Assembly: GCA_036244855.1 (NCBI GenBank)
Contig: BQKZ01005004.1
Location: 1 to 14,312 of the forward strand
DNA: 14,312 nucleotides
Reading direction: 5' to 3'
DNA from: Temnopleurus reevesii
Taxonomy: Eukaryota; Echinodermata; Echinoidea; Temnopleuroida; Temnopleuridae
Within the stretch, counting starts at the first letter, position 1, and every line of letters begins with the position of its first letter. The translations under genes were made by a program, and so were the position numbers. Below are positions 6,913 through 14,312 of this stretch, piece by piece. A model generated the notes under the pieces. It saw only the letters and a program-made list of their open reading frames with translations, was not told where the DNA came from and searched no databases.

Positions 6913-7092
6913 GGCTGCCGAGAAATAAGGCTTCCAAATTGCGTAGAACTTGTTAGGGTTGCCTAACATGTCTAAAATGTGAGCCAGGTGAATGGCCGTG
7001 ATGCCTCTATAATCTACTTTTCGAACACCTTCCAAGGCATCATGAATATAGTCAGGAATTAGACATTGATAAACATAAACATTGATCTCCAA
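6910..7092 (-). pseudogene. Unidentified coding-like ORF inside the SNX16 intron
   Basis: An open frame of about 60 codons has a balanced composition unlike the surrounding noise. It contains LIPDYIHDALEGVRKVD and YRGITAIHLAHILDMLGN and ends PYFSAA-stop. An AATAAA lies about ten bases after the stop. There is no ATG at its upstream limit; it opens at TTG after a TAA, so any real gene would need an upstream exon. No convincing acceptor was found. The DYRGITAIHLA segment is loosely reminiscent of an ankyrin-repeat consensus, which I do not regard as an identification. It could be a decayed gene or transposon fragment, or an exon of a nested gene. Confidence 0.3.
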
Positions 7093-8276
7093 TTAAATAT
7101 GGGAATTCAAATACCACATATGACAAATCAATTATTACAACTCATGTGAACTGAACATCCTTTTGTCTATTCATATGATTTATTTATTTGTATCAAACCC
7201 ATTTTGTATTACTGAATACTTCCATCTGAAGACTTGCCTAAAATTGGCTGATGAAATCTGTCAGTGCTCTGAACTTTCCTTCCCACCAAAAATGGCTATG
7301 ATGTGACCCAATTTTGAACAAAGCATGACTGTCAGACCTAATCAAATTGACTGTCACAAAAGCACTTTCACATTAACCAAATACAATTCGCAAGCTCAAA
7401 CATTCAAGAAAATTATATCAATCGATTTCAACAAAGGCTTTCACATTTCACATTTCACCTATAAAAAAAAAGAATCAGGAAAACTTCTCTAGTTGGCAGT
7501 GACAAACAGGCTTTCACAAAATAATAACAGTAAAGATCAGAGTTCAACCCCATTTAACCAGAGGGAACGCATCGAATCCAAAGAAAGCCCAAATACAAAT
7601 ATCTGAATCAAAATACAGTAATCTACCAAACTTCTTGTATACACTGTACAGGTAGTTCGATAACTCTGCAAGAACGTGTATGTACTATAAGACTTACAGA
7701 AGTAGCCTCCCCGCAAAAAAAAAGAAACGTAGATTCTTCTTATCTGCTCATAAGCTTAGCAGGAAAGCGCTATGAGGGTCATAAAACCGTATAATTTATG
7801 ATGTAATTACAAAACATATATTCAGGTCCATTTTGAGCAAATAAATAAACTTGAACTTGTACTTGAGAACTTCAATCTTCGTTTCATCCCAAATTACTCT
7901 AAATTCCAAATGATACTTCACTTTTATTTTTATTTATTTTGAGCATAACCTGACTTGGAGTTGATTTTATGTACCTACTGTACGGTAACTCACAATGCAA
8001 ACATATTTCAATTGCTTCATGACTTATACAATGAACTGGTCTCCATCAAGCAATTTCTTTTTACAGCAATTATCAAATCTTTCAGTATTCATTTATACGT
8101 ATTTATTTACAGATTTTTTAAAAAAGTAAGTCTCACGGTAAATCTTTTAACAACAACATTATCAGGCGAAATTAAAACGGGTTCCTCCAAAATAGGTACA
8201 GCATGGTTCGGAAGTATGCATTTAGGTTTTTTTTTTAGTTCTGCAAACCCTTTCATTCCAAATTTTATCACATTCC
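7093..8276. other. Intron sequence with a possible retroposon tail
   Basis: Mostly AT-rich sequence without coding character. At 7838-7866, AAATAAATAAACTTGAACTTGTACTTGAG resembles the 3' tails of some non-LTR retroposons, but no body is recognisable, so I do not annotate an element. The plus-strand open frame at 7955-8305 runs into the following repeat unit and has no recognisable domain. Confidence 0.5.
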
Positions 8277-8740
8277 CAGCAGCGGATATTGGAGATACAG
8301 TGTAGGGTAATTCATCAAAAACAATCTCCTCGACAAGGAAATCGATTGTTTGTCAGGACAGATGTCATATTGGAATAAAAACAGTCTGGATGAAGCGTTA
8401 CCAGTTGAGAGAACAATCTGGAATAAAACGTAGAAAGATATCCAATGTTAAACTGTCCCAAGTTTCCATATTGCTTTTTTTCCTTCCCATTAAAGTCCTC
8501 TTAATGATAAACATGTATCTCAAGATTCAAATATGTAACCCAGTCTGCATTTTCCAAAGATAGGTAACTCAAGCAAGGGCAATCCCATTCATTATTCACG
8601 ATTTAACTCAAGATAAAACCATAGTGTGCAATGTCTTGAGTCATGCTAATTGATGAAATAGTGAGCATGATTCAAGGAAAATGAAAATTACAATGGGCAA
8701 GAGCTGGATGCACAATGGTATTGTTATGTTCTCTGTCAAA
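8277..8740 (-). repeat. Tandem 460-480 bp unit, copy 1
   Basis: First of three head-to-tail copies. Landmarks are AGCGGATATTGG, TAATTCATCAAAAACAATCTCC (from 8308), TTTGTCAGGACAGATGTCATAT, GGAATAAAAACAGTCTGGAT, ACTGTCCCAAGTTTCC, GTAACTCAAGCAAGGGC and GAGCTGGATGCACAATGG. Read on the minus strand, each copy contains a pyrimidine-AG acceptor-like site (TTTTATTCCAG|ATTGTTCTC) followed by an open stretch with FQYDICPDKQ. Confidence 0.85.
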
Positions 8741-8759
8741 TACACTTTCTCTAGTCTTT

Positions 8760-9220
8760 CATAAATCATCAGCTGATATTGTGGAGGGTAATTCATCAAA
8801 AACAATCTCCTGCACAAGGAAATTGATTGTTTGTCAGGACAGATGTCATATTGGAATAAAAACAGTCTGGATTGAGCATTACTAGTTGAGAGAACAATCT
8901 GGAAAATAAGACGTAGAAAGATATCCCGAGTTGTTCTGTTCCAAGTTTCTGTGAAATATTTTTTTTGCCCCATTATATTAGTCCTCTTTGTAAATGACTC
9001 AAAATTCAACAAGTAAACCTAGTCTGCATTGTCCCAAGATTAGTAACTCAACTAATGGAAATCCCATCTTAAGATTTACTTATCTCTGGATGAAATTTTG
9101 GTCTGCATTGTCTTGAAGTTGAGTCGTGATAATTGAGTCGATTGAACATGATTCAAGGAAAATGAAAATTACACCAGACAGGAGCTGGATGCACAATGGT
9201 AATGTTATGTTCTATACACA
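8760..9220 (-). repeat. Tandem 460-480 bp unit, copy 2
   Basis: The landmark TAATTCATC is at 8789, 481 bases after copy 1. It has the longest minus-strand open frame of the family (8641-9012, 123 codons), which contains FQYDICPDKQSISLCRRLF, the acceptor-like TTATTTTCCAG upstream of ATTGTTCTC, and a hydrophobic segment LCIQLLPIVIFIFL that could span a membrane. I cannot name a family. The frame is not preserved in copy 3. Confidence 0.85.
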
Positions 9221-9445
9221 TAAACCCTCAGCGGATATTGGCAGGAGTAATTCATCAAAAACAATCTCCTGCACAAGGAAATCAATTGTTTGTCAGGACA
9301 GATGTCATATCGGAATAAAAACAGACTGGATTGGTCGTTACTAGAGCAATCTGAAGTAAAAAGTAGATAGATATCCGGTGTTGCACTATCCCAAGTTTCC
9401 ATGATATCTGCCCCATTAACCCTCGTCATGATATACATGTATCTT
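9221..9445 (-). repeat. Tandem 460-480 bp unit, copy 3 (partial)
   Basis: TAATTCATC occurs at 9248, 459 bases after copy 2. The TTTGTCAGGACAGATGTCATAT and CCAAGTTTCC landmarks are kept; the distal third is missing. On the minus strand an acceptor-like TTTTTACTTCAG|ATTGCTC and RYDICPDKQLISLCRRLF are present, but the hydrophobic segment found in copy 2 is out of frame here. Confidence 0.8.
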
Positions 9446-9829
9446 AAGATTCAAATAAATCATATTATTAACTATGATATAAGTCAGAATAAGTTTTCCT
9501 GATCTTAAAGGTTTTTATCCTGCTCGGCCATCAAGCAATTATTATATCAAGAAATCTATGATAAAGCAGAAGGTTATGCGAGTAGGCCTACATGTATTTG
9601 CTTCATTTGCAAATTTCATGAGTAATCTGAATTTACAATGAAATAACTTAAATATAAAAGCAAGATGCTCATTATGGATTCCAGTTGATCGATAATTTTG
9701 GCTTATAATTTGCAAAAACGAATTATGAACACAAATGAATCATTTTCCATTTGACTTTTGCAATTACAGATACATGTAGATGCAGAATCATTATACCACC
9801 CATATTACTGGTTAAACAATAATATTTTG

Positions 9830-10110
9830 GTCGCAATATCTTTCTGCTTGTTATTTCAGATTACTTCTTCAGCTGATAATGCCAATCCAAACTGTTTTTA
9901 TTCCATTACGGGTACGTCATGTGCCCAGACCAACAAACAATTTCCTTGAAGAGGAGATAGTGGCTGAAACATATATCCGCCAAGGGTTTACGAATATCTA
10001 CATTGTAGAGCAAGTGTATTTAATAGAGAACATAGAAATATCATTGTGCATCCAGCTCTTGCCTGTTGTAATATTCATTTTCCTCGTGCTTGGAATTATG
10101 ATGGTCCTGT
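9830..10110 (+). repeat. Inverted fourth copy of the 460-480 bp unit
   Basis: The same family in the opposite orientation. CTTGTTATTTCAG|ATTACTTCTTCAG is followed by AATCCAAACTGTTTTTATTCC, CAAACAATTTCCTTG, GTGTATTTAATAGAGAACAT and TTGTGCATCCAGCTCTTGCC. A plus-strand open frame of 125 codons (9879-10256) covers it and reads LCIQLLPVVIFIFLVLGIMM in the frame of copy 2's hydrophobic segment. With copy 3 it could form a long hairpin with a loop of about 390 bases. The ORF has no recognised homologue, and I do not call it a gene. Confidence 0.75.
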
Positions 10111-10256
10111 CAAATAAATTTGACGCTCCTAACAATAATGTGCAAAGCTGGATAATGAAAGGCATGATAGTGGAGAGAAAATACTATTTTTTGTCAGAAA
10201 ATATGATAATCAAACTAGATGAGTTCCACAAATACATCCATTCTATCAACGTTTAA

Positions 10257-10696
10257 AAATTTGTAAAATGTTAAAGCTCTGAATCGGAACAGAATTAAAA
10301 TGATGCAGCTCTAAATCTGTATAAATTATGTTTTCTTTACTCAGTCATAGAAATTACTCAAAAGACACAGACTTTCGGAGAATCATGACTCATATACCAA
10401 AGTATTTTGAAATCAGGTGATTTCTGTCAACGGCACAGCAGAAGAAAGAACATCAAATCATCTTTCCTCACACATTAGCTGACTCTCATACTAATGCTCT
10501 AGGAGCTCAAATTCAAGGCAACCATGTTCAGAAAAGTAGAGAAGATTTAGCTCCTGTCTCGCTCTAAATCTCCTTGGATAACCATTGTTCTGTAGTCTAG
10601 AGTAATAGAACCAATCCAAGTAGATTATTTCATGCTTTATATTGCCTGTACAAGAAGTAGTTGTCAATAGAATCAAATAACTTGAAATTTCACAAA
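10257..10696. other. Intron sequence, nothing recognised
   Basis: AT-rich sequence. A minus-strand open frame (10491-10721) has no recognisable motif and runs into the pogo-like end. No RNA gene seen. Confidence 0.55.
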
Positions 10697-10760
10697 TACA
10701 GTTACACCTCATTAAAAACAAGGTCTATGGGACCAGCAAAAGTTCCTCTTTATATAAATA
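10697..10760 (+). mobile_element. Pogo/Tigger-like transposon end (fragment)
   Basis: TA followed by CAGTTACACCTCATT and AAGGTCTATGGGACC fits the pattern CAGTnnAACCTC...TCTATGGGACC of pogo-type terminal repeats with a TA target. The right end is not found, so it is a fragment or solo end. A related but more diverged end lies at 14031. Family assignment is from remembered consensus only. Confidence 0.45.
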
Positions 10761-11999
10761 AATCATTATTACAGTGTATATCAGAATTAAAATACAATAT
10801 AGATTTAAAATTGCATCTCTCTTTTTATGAACAAAATATTGTTTTTGTTATGTTGAAAAAGTTTAATGAATAGCATTCCACATTTCCAATAGAAAACAAA
10901 TATTCTGGTCCTAAAATTATTATATCAGGGCTCTAGTGAGGTTTTAGACTGTGTATTTCTTTGCTCATTTTTGATCAAAATGCACTGTTTGTTTCACAAT
11001 ATTTGTTTAAAAAAACCAACTTGATATAAATTTCTCAAGGTTCACTACCACATGGCTATCCTCCAGGGACAAATTACACTTGCTCAAACATGTGATTTGG
11101 AGATCAAAAGATCAACATCCATATCAAACTCTAAATTTGGCTTGAACTTCCCCACCAAAGTCAAACGAGGAAAAATTCTTCTCCCAATAGGCAAAGATAA
11201 CGAGTAAAATGTATGTCATGCAGTTGGCTACCCTCTACCTGACTCGAAAACCAAATTCCATAGGGGAAAGCGCTTTCCCCAAAAAGGAGAGGAGGAGGGG
11301 AGAAATGCTCCGTTGTTTGGGCAAAGTGACAGACTCGTGACTCATGGAAATTATATTCCTGCTTGGGTCCCAAAGCACATTTAATATTTAAAGTCTTTGA
11401 GGAAAAGGATGGGATAGGGTATCTATTGTGGGATGTGCAGCATAGTCAAGCGAGTCTTTGTACACATCCATGGAACGAAATGTATGAAGCAAGGATTCAA
11501 TATAAAAAATGAAATAGTGGAAAAGTAGGGGTCTTTACAAGGACTACAACAATCTGGGATATTTCAAATAGTTGTGGATTCTTGTCATTACCTATTTTCT
11601 GGTATTGTTATTTCTAAGTTCTTCCTTTTTTTAAATTGTTATTAATCATTCAAATAATGTAATTTCTTGTGAGTTAGAACCCAATAAAGACGTAAAAAGA
11701 AAATAGTAAACTAGTCAATAATATTCATTTAATCAAGCCTCGGCTTATCTATCTTTTTACATCCTTTTTTATGACATCATTTTCTAGGTTTTAAAAACTA
11801 AAAATAATTTCTTCATCAAAGATAACTTTTTTTAATAAAGAAAAAAATAATCAATTTCCATAACTAATGGGTACATTTCTTACACTTCTTTTGTTTAGGA
11901 TGTATTATTGGTCTATTGTATTTATCAGTATTGTGTGTATATGATTTTGTAAATAATTGTCAATGTTGAATAAATTTACTAATATTTAGATAGACCTAC
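10761..11999. other. Intron sequence adjoining SNX16 exon B
   Basis: AT-rich, with no coding exon found in either direction apart from weak open frames such as 11161-11373 minus, which spans a palindrome and lacks splice sites. Exon B's donor (AAGAG|GTAGGT) opens this intron at 11999. The intron runs about 7.6 kb to the proximal exon C copy. Confidence 0.6.
11263..11280. repeat. Perfect 18-bp palindrome
   Basis: GGGGAAAGCGCTTTCCCC equals its own reverse complement over all 18 bases. It stands alone in AT-rich surroundings, with a G/A-rich patch directly after it (AAAAAGGAGAGGAGGAGGGG). Confidence 0.95.
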
Positions 12000-12148
12000 C
12001 TCTTTCTGATCTCTTTATGACCAGTGATGTTGTTCAGAAAAGCTTGCAGACCCAGCATGCGATCCTCCAGGAATATGGGGTCAAAGTTATTACCAAACCA
12101 GCGTTTTGGAGGCAAGGCCAGGCTGAAGCACGGGTAAAGAATCTTCAG
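12000..12148 (-). CDS. SNX16: Sorting nexin 16, exon B (central PX domain)
   Basis: This 149-nt exon has acceptor TGTGGCTAACAG and donor AAGAG|GTAGGT. It starts in phase 0 with LKILYPCF, continues [16 protein letters not shown] and [16 protein letters not shown], and ends GHKEIRK plus two bases (AG) that exon C completes. These are hallmark PX features: the proline-rich PPK loop, whose lysine contacts the phosphoinositide 1-phosphate, and the arginine of LEDR, which contacts the inositol ring. Wording and spacing match SNX16 best (recalled human PPKRWF..., FLEDRQLGLQAFL). SNX16 is a peripheral endosomal protein that binds PI3P and acts in early-to-late endosome traffic. The antisense strand is also open with fortuitous AG/GT sites; this is a shadow. 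Confidence 0.93.
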
Positions 12149-12303
12149 CTGTTAGCCACAGGAGAGGAAAACAAAAAACATTTATCAAGAGATAATTTTA
12201 AGAAAAGTTCATTACTGCATATTGTCAGTCTGATACATTTCACAGTTGAAACAAATTGGAATTCCATTTAATTTCAATAGCATTCTGTTTTGGGATTGCT
12301 TAG

Positions 12304-12510
12304 GTTACTGTATAAGCCAATATTTTAGCATACAGATATTTTCGCGATTTCTGACCAGTTTGACACATTGGCGTGTTACTATTTTCACGTTTTTGACAGT
12401 GTTTGTACACAAATGAATGTGCATCATATAGAGTGGAAATTTTCGCAACGCTATAACCGCGAAATTAGCGAAAATAAAACCATCGTGAAAATTTCAGCTT
12501 ATACAGTATG
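12304..12510. mobile_element. MITE, TA-flanked, CTGTATAAGC ends
   Basis: TACTGTATAAGC (12306-12317) is mirrored exactly by GCTTATACAGTA (12497-12508). With a TA target duplication, the element is CTGTATAAGC...GCTTATACAG, about 199 bp. The interior is rich in ATTTTCGCGA and CGCGAAATTAGCGAAAAT motifs, a CpG-containing composition unlike its flanks. No transposase. TA targeting suggests Tc1/mariner-like mobilisation, which is inference. The plus-strand open frame at 12368-12580 is a by-product. Confidence 0.82.
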
Positions 12511-12915
12511 TGAATCGGTACAAAATCATCTTTATTTCAAAACTGGCCTTATCAAAAAGGTAAATGTATCTAAAAACTGAGTCCTTTAGCTCTCTTCATT
12601 AATTATGGTTCATTCGTAAATATACGTGTAAAATATTTTTGTTTGTTTTCATCTGCATGTAAAACTAAAATGTATAAGAAGTTCTAGTAAGCAGGATGGT
12701 ATTATTGTTATGGCATTGATATTCATTTACTTGTTTTTTGCCTTTTGTGTGCTTAATGTCTGTTTGTACTTGCAATAAGGACCTCATTGGAAATAAGCCT
12801 TCAGCTTTCATGGGATATTATTTCCTTGTCACAATATTTTCTTGCACTATGACAAATAAAATAACAATAAAAGAAAATTGAATGTGTGTTAGATGATGAA
12901 TACAAGACTAGTCGT

Positions 12916-13107
12916 CATAGCTGTAAACCACATGACCGGAGAGGAAATAAAGCAGTTAACTTGAAATAATTTATAAGGGATAAACATCACTACAATTGTT
13001 CTCTTTATCATCAGTTCACTTGACGTTTCTCAGTATGGCTACAAATTAGAATTTTCAGCTGTGAACCACATGTAGGGAAATAAAGCAAATCAGGTGACTT
13101 GAATAGA
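12916..13107. repeat. Diverged direct repeat pair, about 53 bp units
   Basis: CATAGCTGTAAACCACATG with GGAAATAAAGCAGTTAACTTG (12916-12968) recurs as TTCAGCTGTGAACCACATG with GGGAAATAAAGCAAATCAGG and GACTTGAA (13055-13107), offset about 139 bases. Too short and diverged to assign to a family. Confidence 0.6.
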
Positions 13108-13494
13108 CTTCTAAAAGTTTCAAAGTTCTTTGGAAAAAATACATTGTCTCTTTTTATCCTCAATCTTCTTTGAAAAGTTAGATCAAAAAGAAGGAAAAGG
13201 AGAATAAAAACAGCAGACAATGTGCAATAAATTTTTTATTGATATCTGAAGATTTCTGACCAAGAAACTAATAATCTATAACACTTCTATATTTGCAATA
13301 AATGTATCTGCATTCAACAGGCCTCAATTCTACCTTTTATTTTAAAAAGATTAGACAATTTTCTGGGGTTAACATTGCCTGAATATGTGTTCCGCAAATG
13401 GAGAAAAGCAACATTTCAAAACAAAGTTGTAAGAATTGGGGTCCATACCTTGATGGAAAATTTTCTATTTTTTTTTTCATTCTATTTTACTCAC

Positions 13495-13581
13495 CTTCAT
13501 ATTTAGTCTTGTGAAATCTGTGTATCTCCTAAAAATGAAATACCCATCAGTTGCTGACTTCTGTACATTCAATTTGAAGAC
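13495..13581 (-). CDS. SNX16: Sorting nexin 16, exon A (PX domain, PI3P-binding arginine)
   Basis: This 87-nt exon, phase 0 at both ends, has acceptor CCTATTTTCGTTCAG and donor AAG|GTGAGT. It encodes 29 residues: VFKLNVQKSATDGYFIF then RRYTDFTRLNMK. RRYTDF is the canonical PX motif; its arginine contacts the 3-phosphate of PI3P and the tyrosine stacks on the inositol. The final K|L junction to exon B reproduces the SNX16 order, strand 3 then the helix beginning LK. Exons A, B and C join without a stop. The upstream exon, expected to carry a GYEV-like first PX strand, was not found before 14312. A SINE lies immediately upstream of the acceptor. Confidence 0.92.
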
Positions 13582-13598
13582 CTGAACGAAAATAGGAA

Positions 13599-13793
13599 AA
13601 ATAATAATAATAAATACACAAAGTTCATATAGCGCTTAATACAAAAGTGTTTTGAGGCGTTCTTTTGCATTATTACAACAGCAAGGCTACAAATTGGCAC
13701 TCACTGCATTCAAGGAATATTTTCCAACCGGTACCCATTTATCTAACCTGGGTTGAGTGCAGCACAATGTGCATAAATTTCTTGCTGAAGGAA
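13599..13793 (-). mobile_element. SINE, nearly full length
   Basis: On the minus strand it begins near TTTCCTTCAGCAAGAAATTTATG, passes through GTGCTGCACTCAACCCAGG and ATGGGTACCGGTTGG, and ends AAGCGCTATATGAACTTTGTG plus an ATT-repeat tail at 13601-13612. The body and tail fit a dispersed SINE I associate with sea urchins; the family name is not asserted. The 3' tail ends about 18 bases before the exon A acceptor, so the SINE is in the sense orientation for SNX16. Confidence 0.7.
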
Positions 13794-13903
13794 ATGAACT
13801 ACAAAGAAATTGTTATATATGTAGAACTTATCTCAAATATTTTTTTCCAGGAATGAAATGAAAAGATTTCTGTTCTATAATTGATATTCATTCAATAACG
13901 TAC

Positions 13904-13991
13904 CTGGTGAAAGCTTTGAAATATTATGAAGTATAAACAGGACAAACATAGCACAGGTAGGGTATGAATTATCAAAAGGAGATTTCGTCTT
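13904..13991 (-). other. Exon-like interval with strong splice sites, unassigned
   Basis: An 88-nt interval has an excellent acceptor (TTTCACTTTCACTTTTACAG) and a strong donor (CCAG|GTACGT). Two of three frames are open. The frame that would join exon A in phase reads a hydrophobic RRNLLLIIHTLPVLC and does not resemble the expected SNX16 upstream sequence. It could be an alternative or non-coding 5' exon, or a chance pair of sites. Confidence 0.25.
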
Positions 13992-14030
13992 CTGTAAAAG
14001 TGAAAGTGAAATGACACAGTCATTGTTATG

Positions 14031-14100
14031 TACAGTGGAATCTCAGAATTACAAGGTACCTGAGACCATCAAAAATATCTTTTATAGCAGTAATCTCATC
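14031..14100 (+). mobile_element. Diverged pogo-like transposon end
   Basis: TACAGTGGAATCTCAG followed by ACAAGGTACCTGAGACC parallels the end at 10697 (TACAGTTACACCTCATT, AAGGTCTATGGGACC). No right end is visible before the window stops. Low-confidence family call. Confidence 0.35.
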
Positions 14101-14312
14101 AAACAAAAATAAGTTATTAAGAGTTTGAATAAAACTATTACATCTTTATATAGATGAGTAGGATTTTTATATCAGATCTTTTTATACCAAATTTCCACTG
14201 GACTATTGCACTTCAGCAAGCCAAGAAAAATGTAGAAAAATGGCAATGATTATCAACAGAGAAAAAGAGCACTAAGTCTGTCTAGCGAACCAATTTTATT
14301 CGAATTTGCATA
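14101..14312. other. AT-rich edge, nothing recognised
   Basis: No SNX16 exon, RNA gene or repeat end is identified up to the window edge. The upstream SNX16 exons must lie beyond. Confidence 0.55.

Larger units (their letters stand above)
12149..13494 (-). other. SNX16: SNX16 intron between exons A and B
   Basis: The intron is 1346 bases, bounded by donor AAG|GTGAGT at 13494 and acceptor TAACAG at 12149. It contains a complete MITE (12304-12510) and a short direct repeat (12916-13107). Open frames on either strand within it (for example 13011-13220 minus) have no motif. Confidence 0.85.

Noticed and set aside
7838..7866. AAATAAATAAACTTGAACTTG retroposon-like tail
   Set aside because: Only a tail-like string with no recognisable element body or target duplication.
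9879..10256. The 125-codon plus-strand ORF
   Set aside because: It starts inside an inverted repeat copy and its frame is not kept across all family members. The hydrophobic segment is described under the repeat instead of being called a gene.
12017..12271. Plus-strand ORF with AG/GT-like borders (12025-12133)
   Set aside because: It first looked like an exon, but the minus strand of the same interval encodes an unmistakable PX domain with proper splice sites and correct phase. The plus-strand frame is an antisense shadow.
13741..13800. Possible SNX16 exon ending CAACCCAG|GTTAGA on the minus strand
   Set aside because: It is the 5' body of the SINE at 13599-13793 and its translation does not match SNX16.
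1..14312. CRISPR array, tRNA, rRNA, bacterial operon or phage features
   Set aside because: The regular repeats are microsatellites or segmental duplicates, not spacer-separated units. No cloverleaf or rRNA core sequence was noticed, and the gene structure is eukaryotic with introns.

Overview
The window looks like nuclear DNA of a marine deuterostome, most likely a sea urchin. It is AT-rich and intron-dominated, full of microsatellites, G/C homopolymer runs, small inverted-repeat elements and SINE-like copies with an 'aagcgctatat...(ATT)n' tail of the kind I associate with echinoid genomes. There is no bacterial, phage or CRISPR architecture. The organism call is inference; no species marker is present.

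The one gene I can identify lies on the minus strand and is read from high to low coordinates: an orthologue of sorting nexin 16 (SNX16). Three consecutive coding blocks fit together in frame with canonical splice sites. Exon A (13495-13581) carries the PX-domain FRRYTDF motif. Exon B (12000-12148) carries LPPKRWF and FLEDR..GLQAFL. Exon C is a 70-nt exon encoding [20 protein letters not shown], the SNX16-specific end of the PX domain. The N-terminal exons should lie beyond base 14312. The C-terminal coiled-coil exons should lie before base 1, because I find neither in the window.

The notable part is exon C. It occurs as three complete copies with intact acceptors and donors (4326-4395, 3443-3512, 3132-3201), and as at least six truncated or frame-broken relics between 3294 and 5071. 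The array sits in a tandem segmental duplication (about 2421-3978 and 3980-5038) that also duplicated a small MITE and pyrimidine-rich tracts. Differences among the complete copies are mostly synonymous. The exon is 70 nt, so two copies cannot both be included without a frameshift. This suggests mutually exclusive exons, or recent duplicates not yet decayed. A single N at 3979 lies exactly on the duplication junction and warns of a possible assembly join.

Layout by region. 1-3131: microsatellite, hairpin, SINE tail, G runs, a polypurine tract, one unidentified coding-like plus-strand stretch (1607-1858), an old MITE copy and the first part of the duplication. 3132-5071: exon C array. 5072-11999: large intron holding a 220-bp direct repeat, an unidentified minus-strand ORF (6910-7092), three tandem copies of a 460-480 bp unit (8277-9440) with an inverted fourth copy (9830-10110), a pogo-like end and a perfect palindrome. 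12000-12148: exon B. 12149-13494: intron with a 203-bp MITE. 13495-13581: exon A. 13582-14312: intron with a SINE abutting the exon A acceptor, a well-formed but unassigned exon-like interval and a second pogo-like end.
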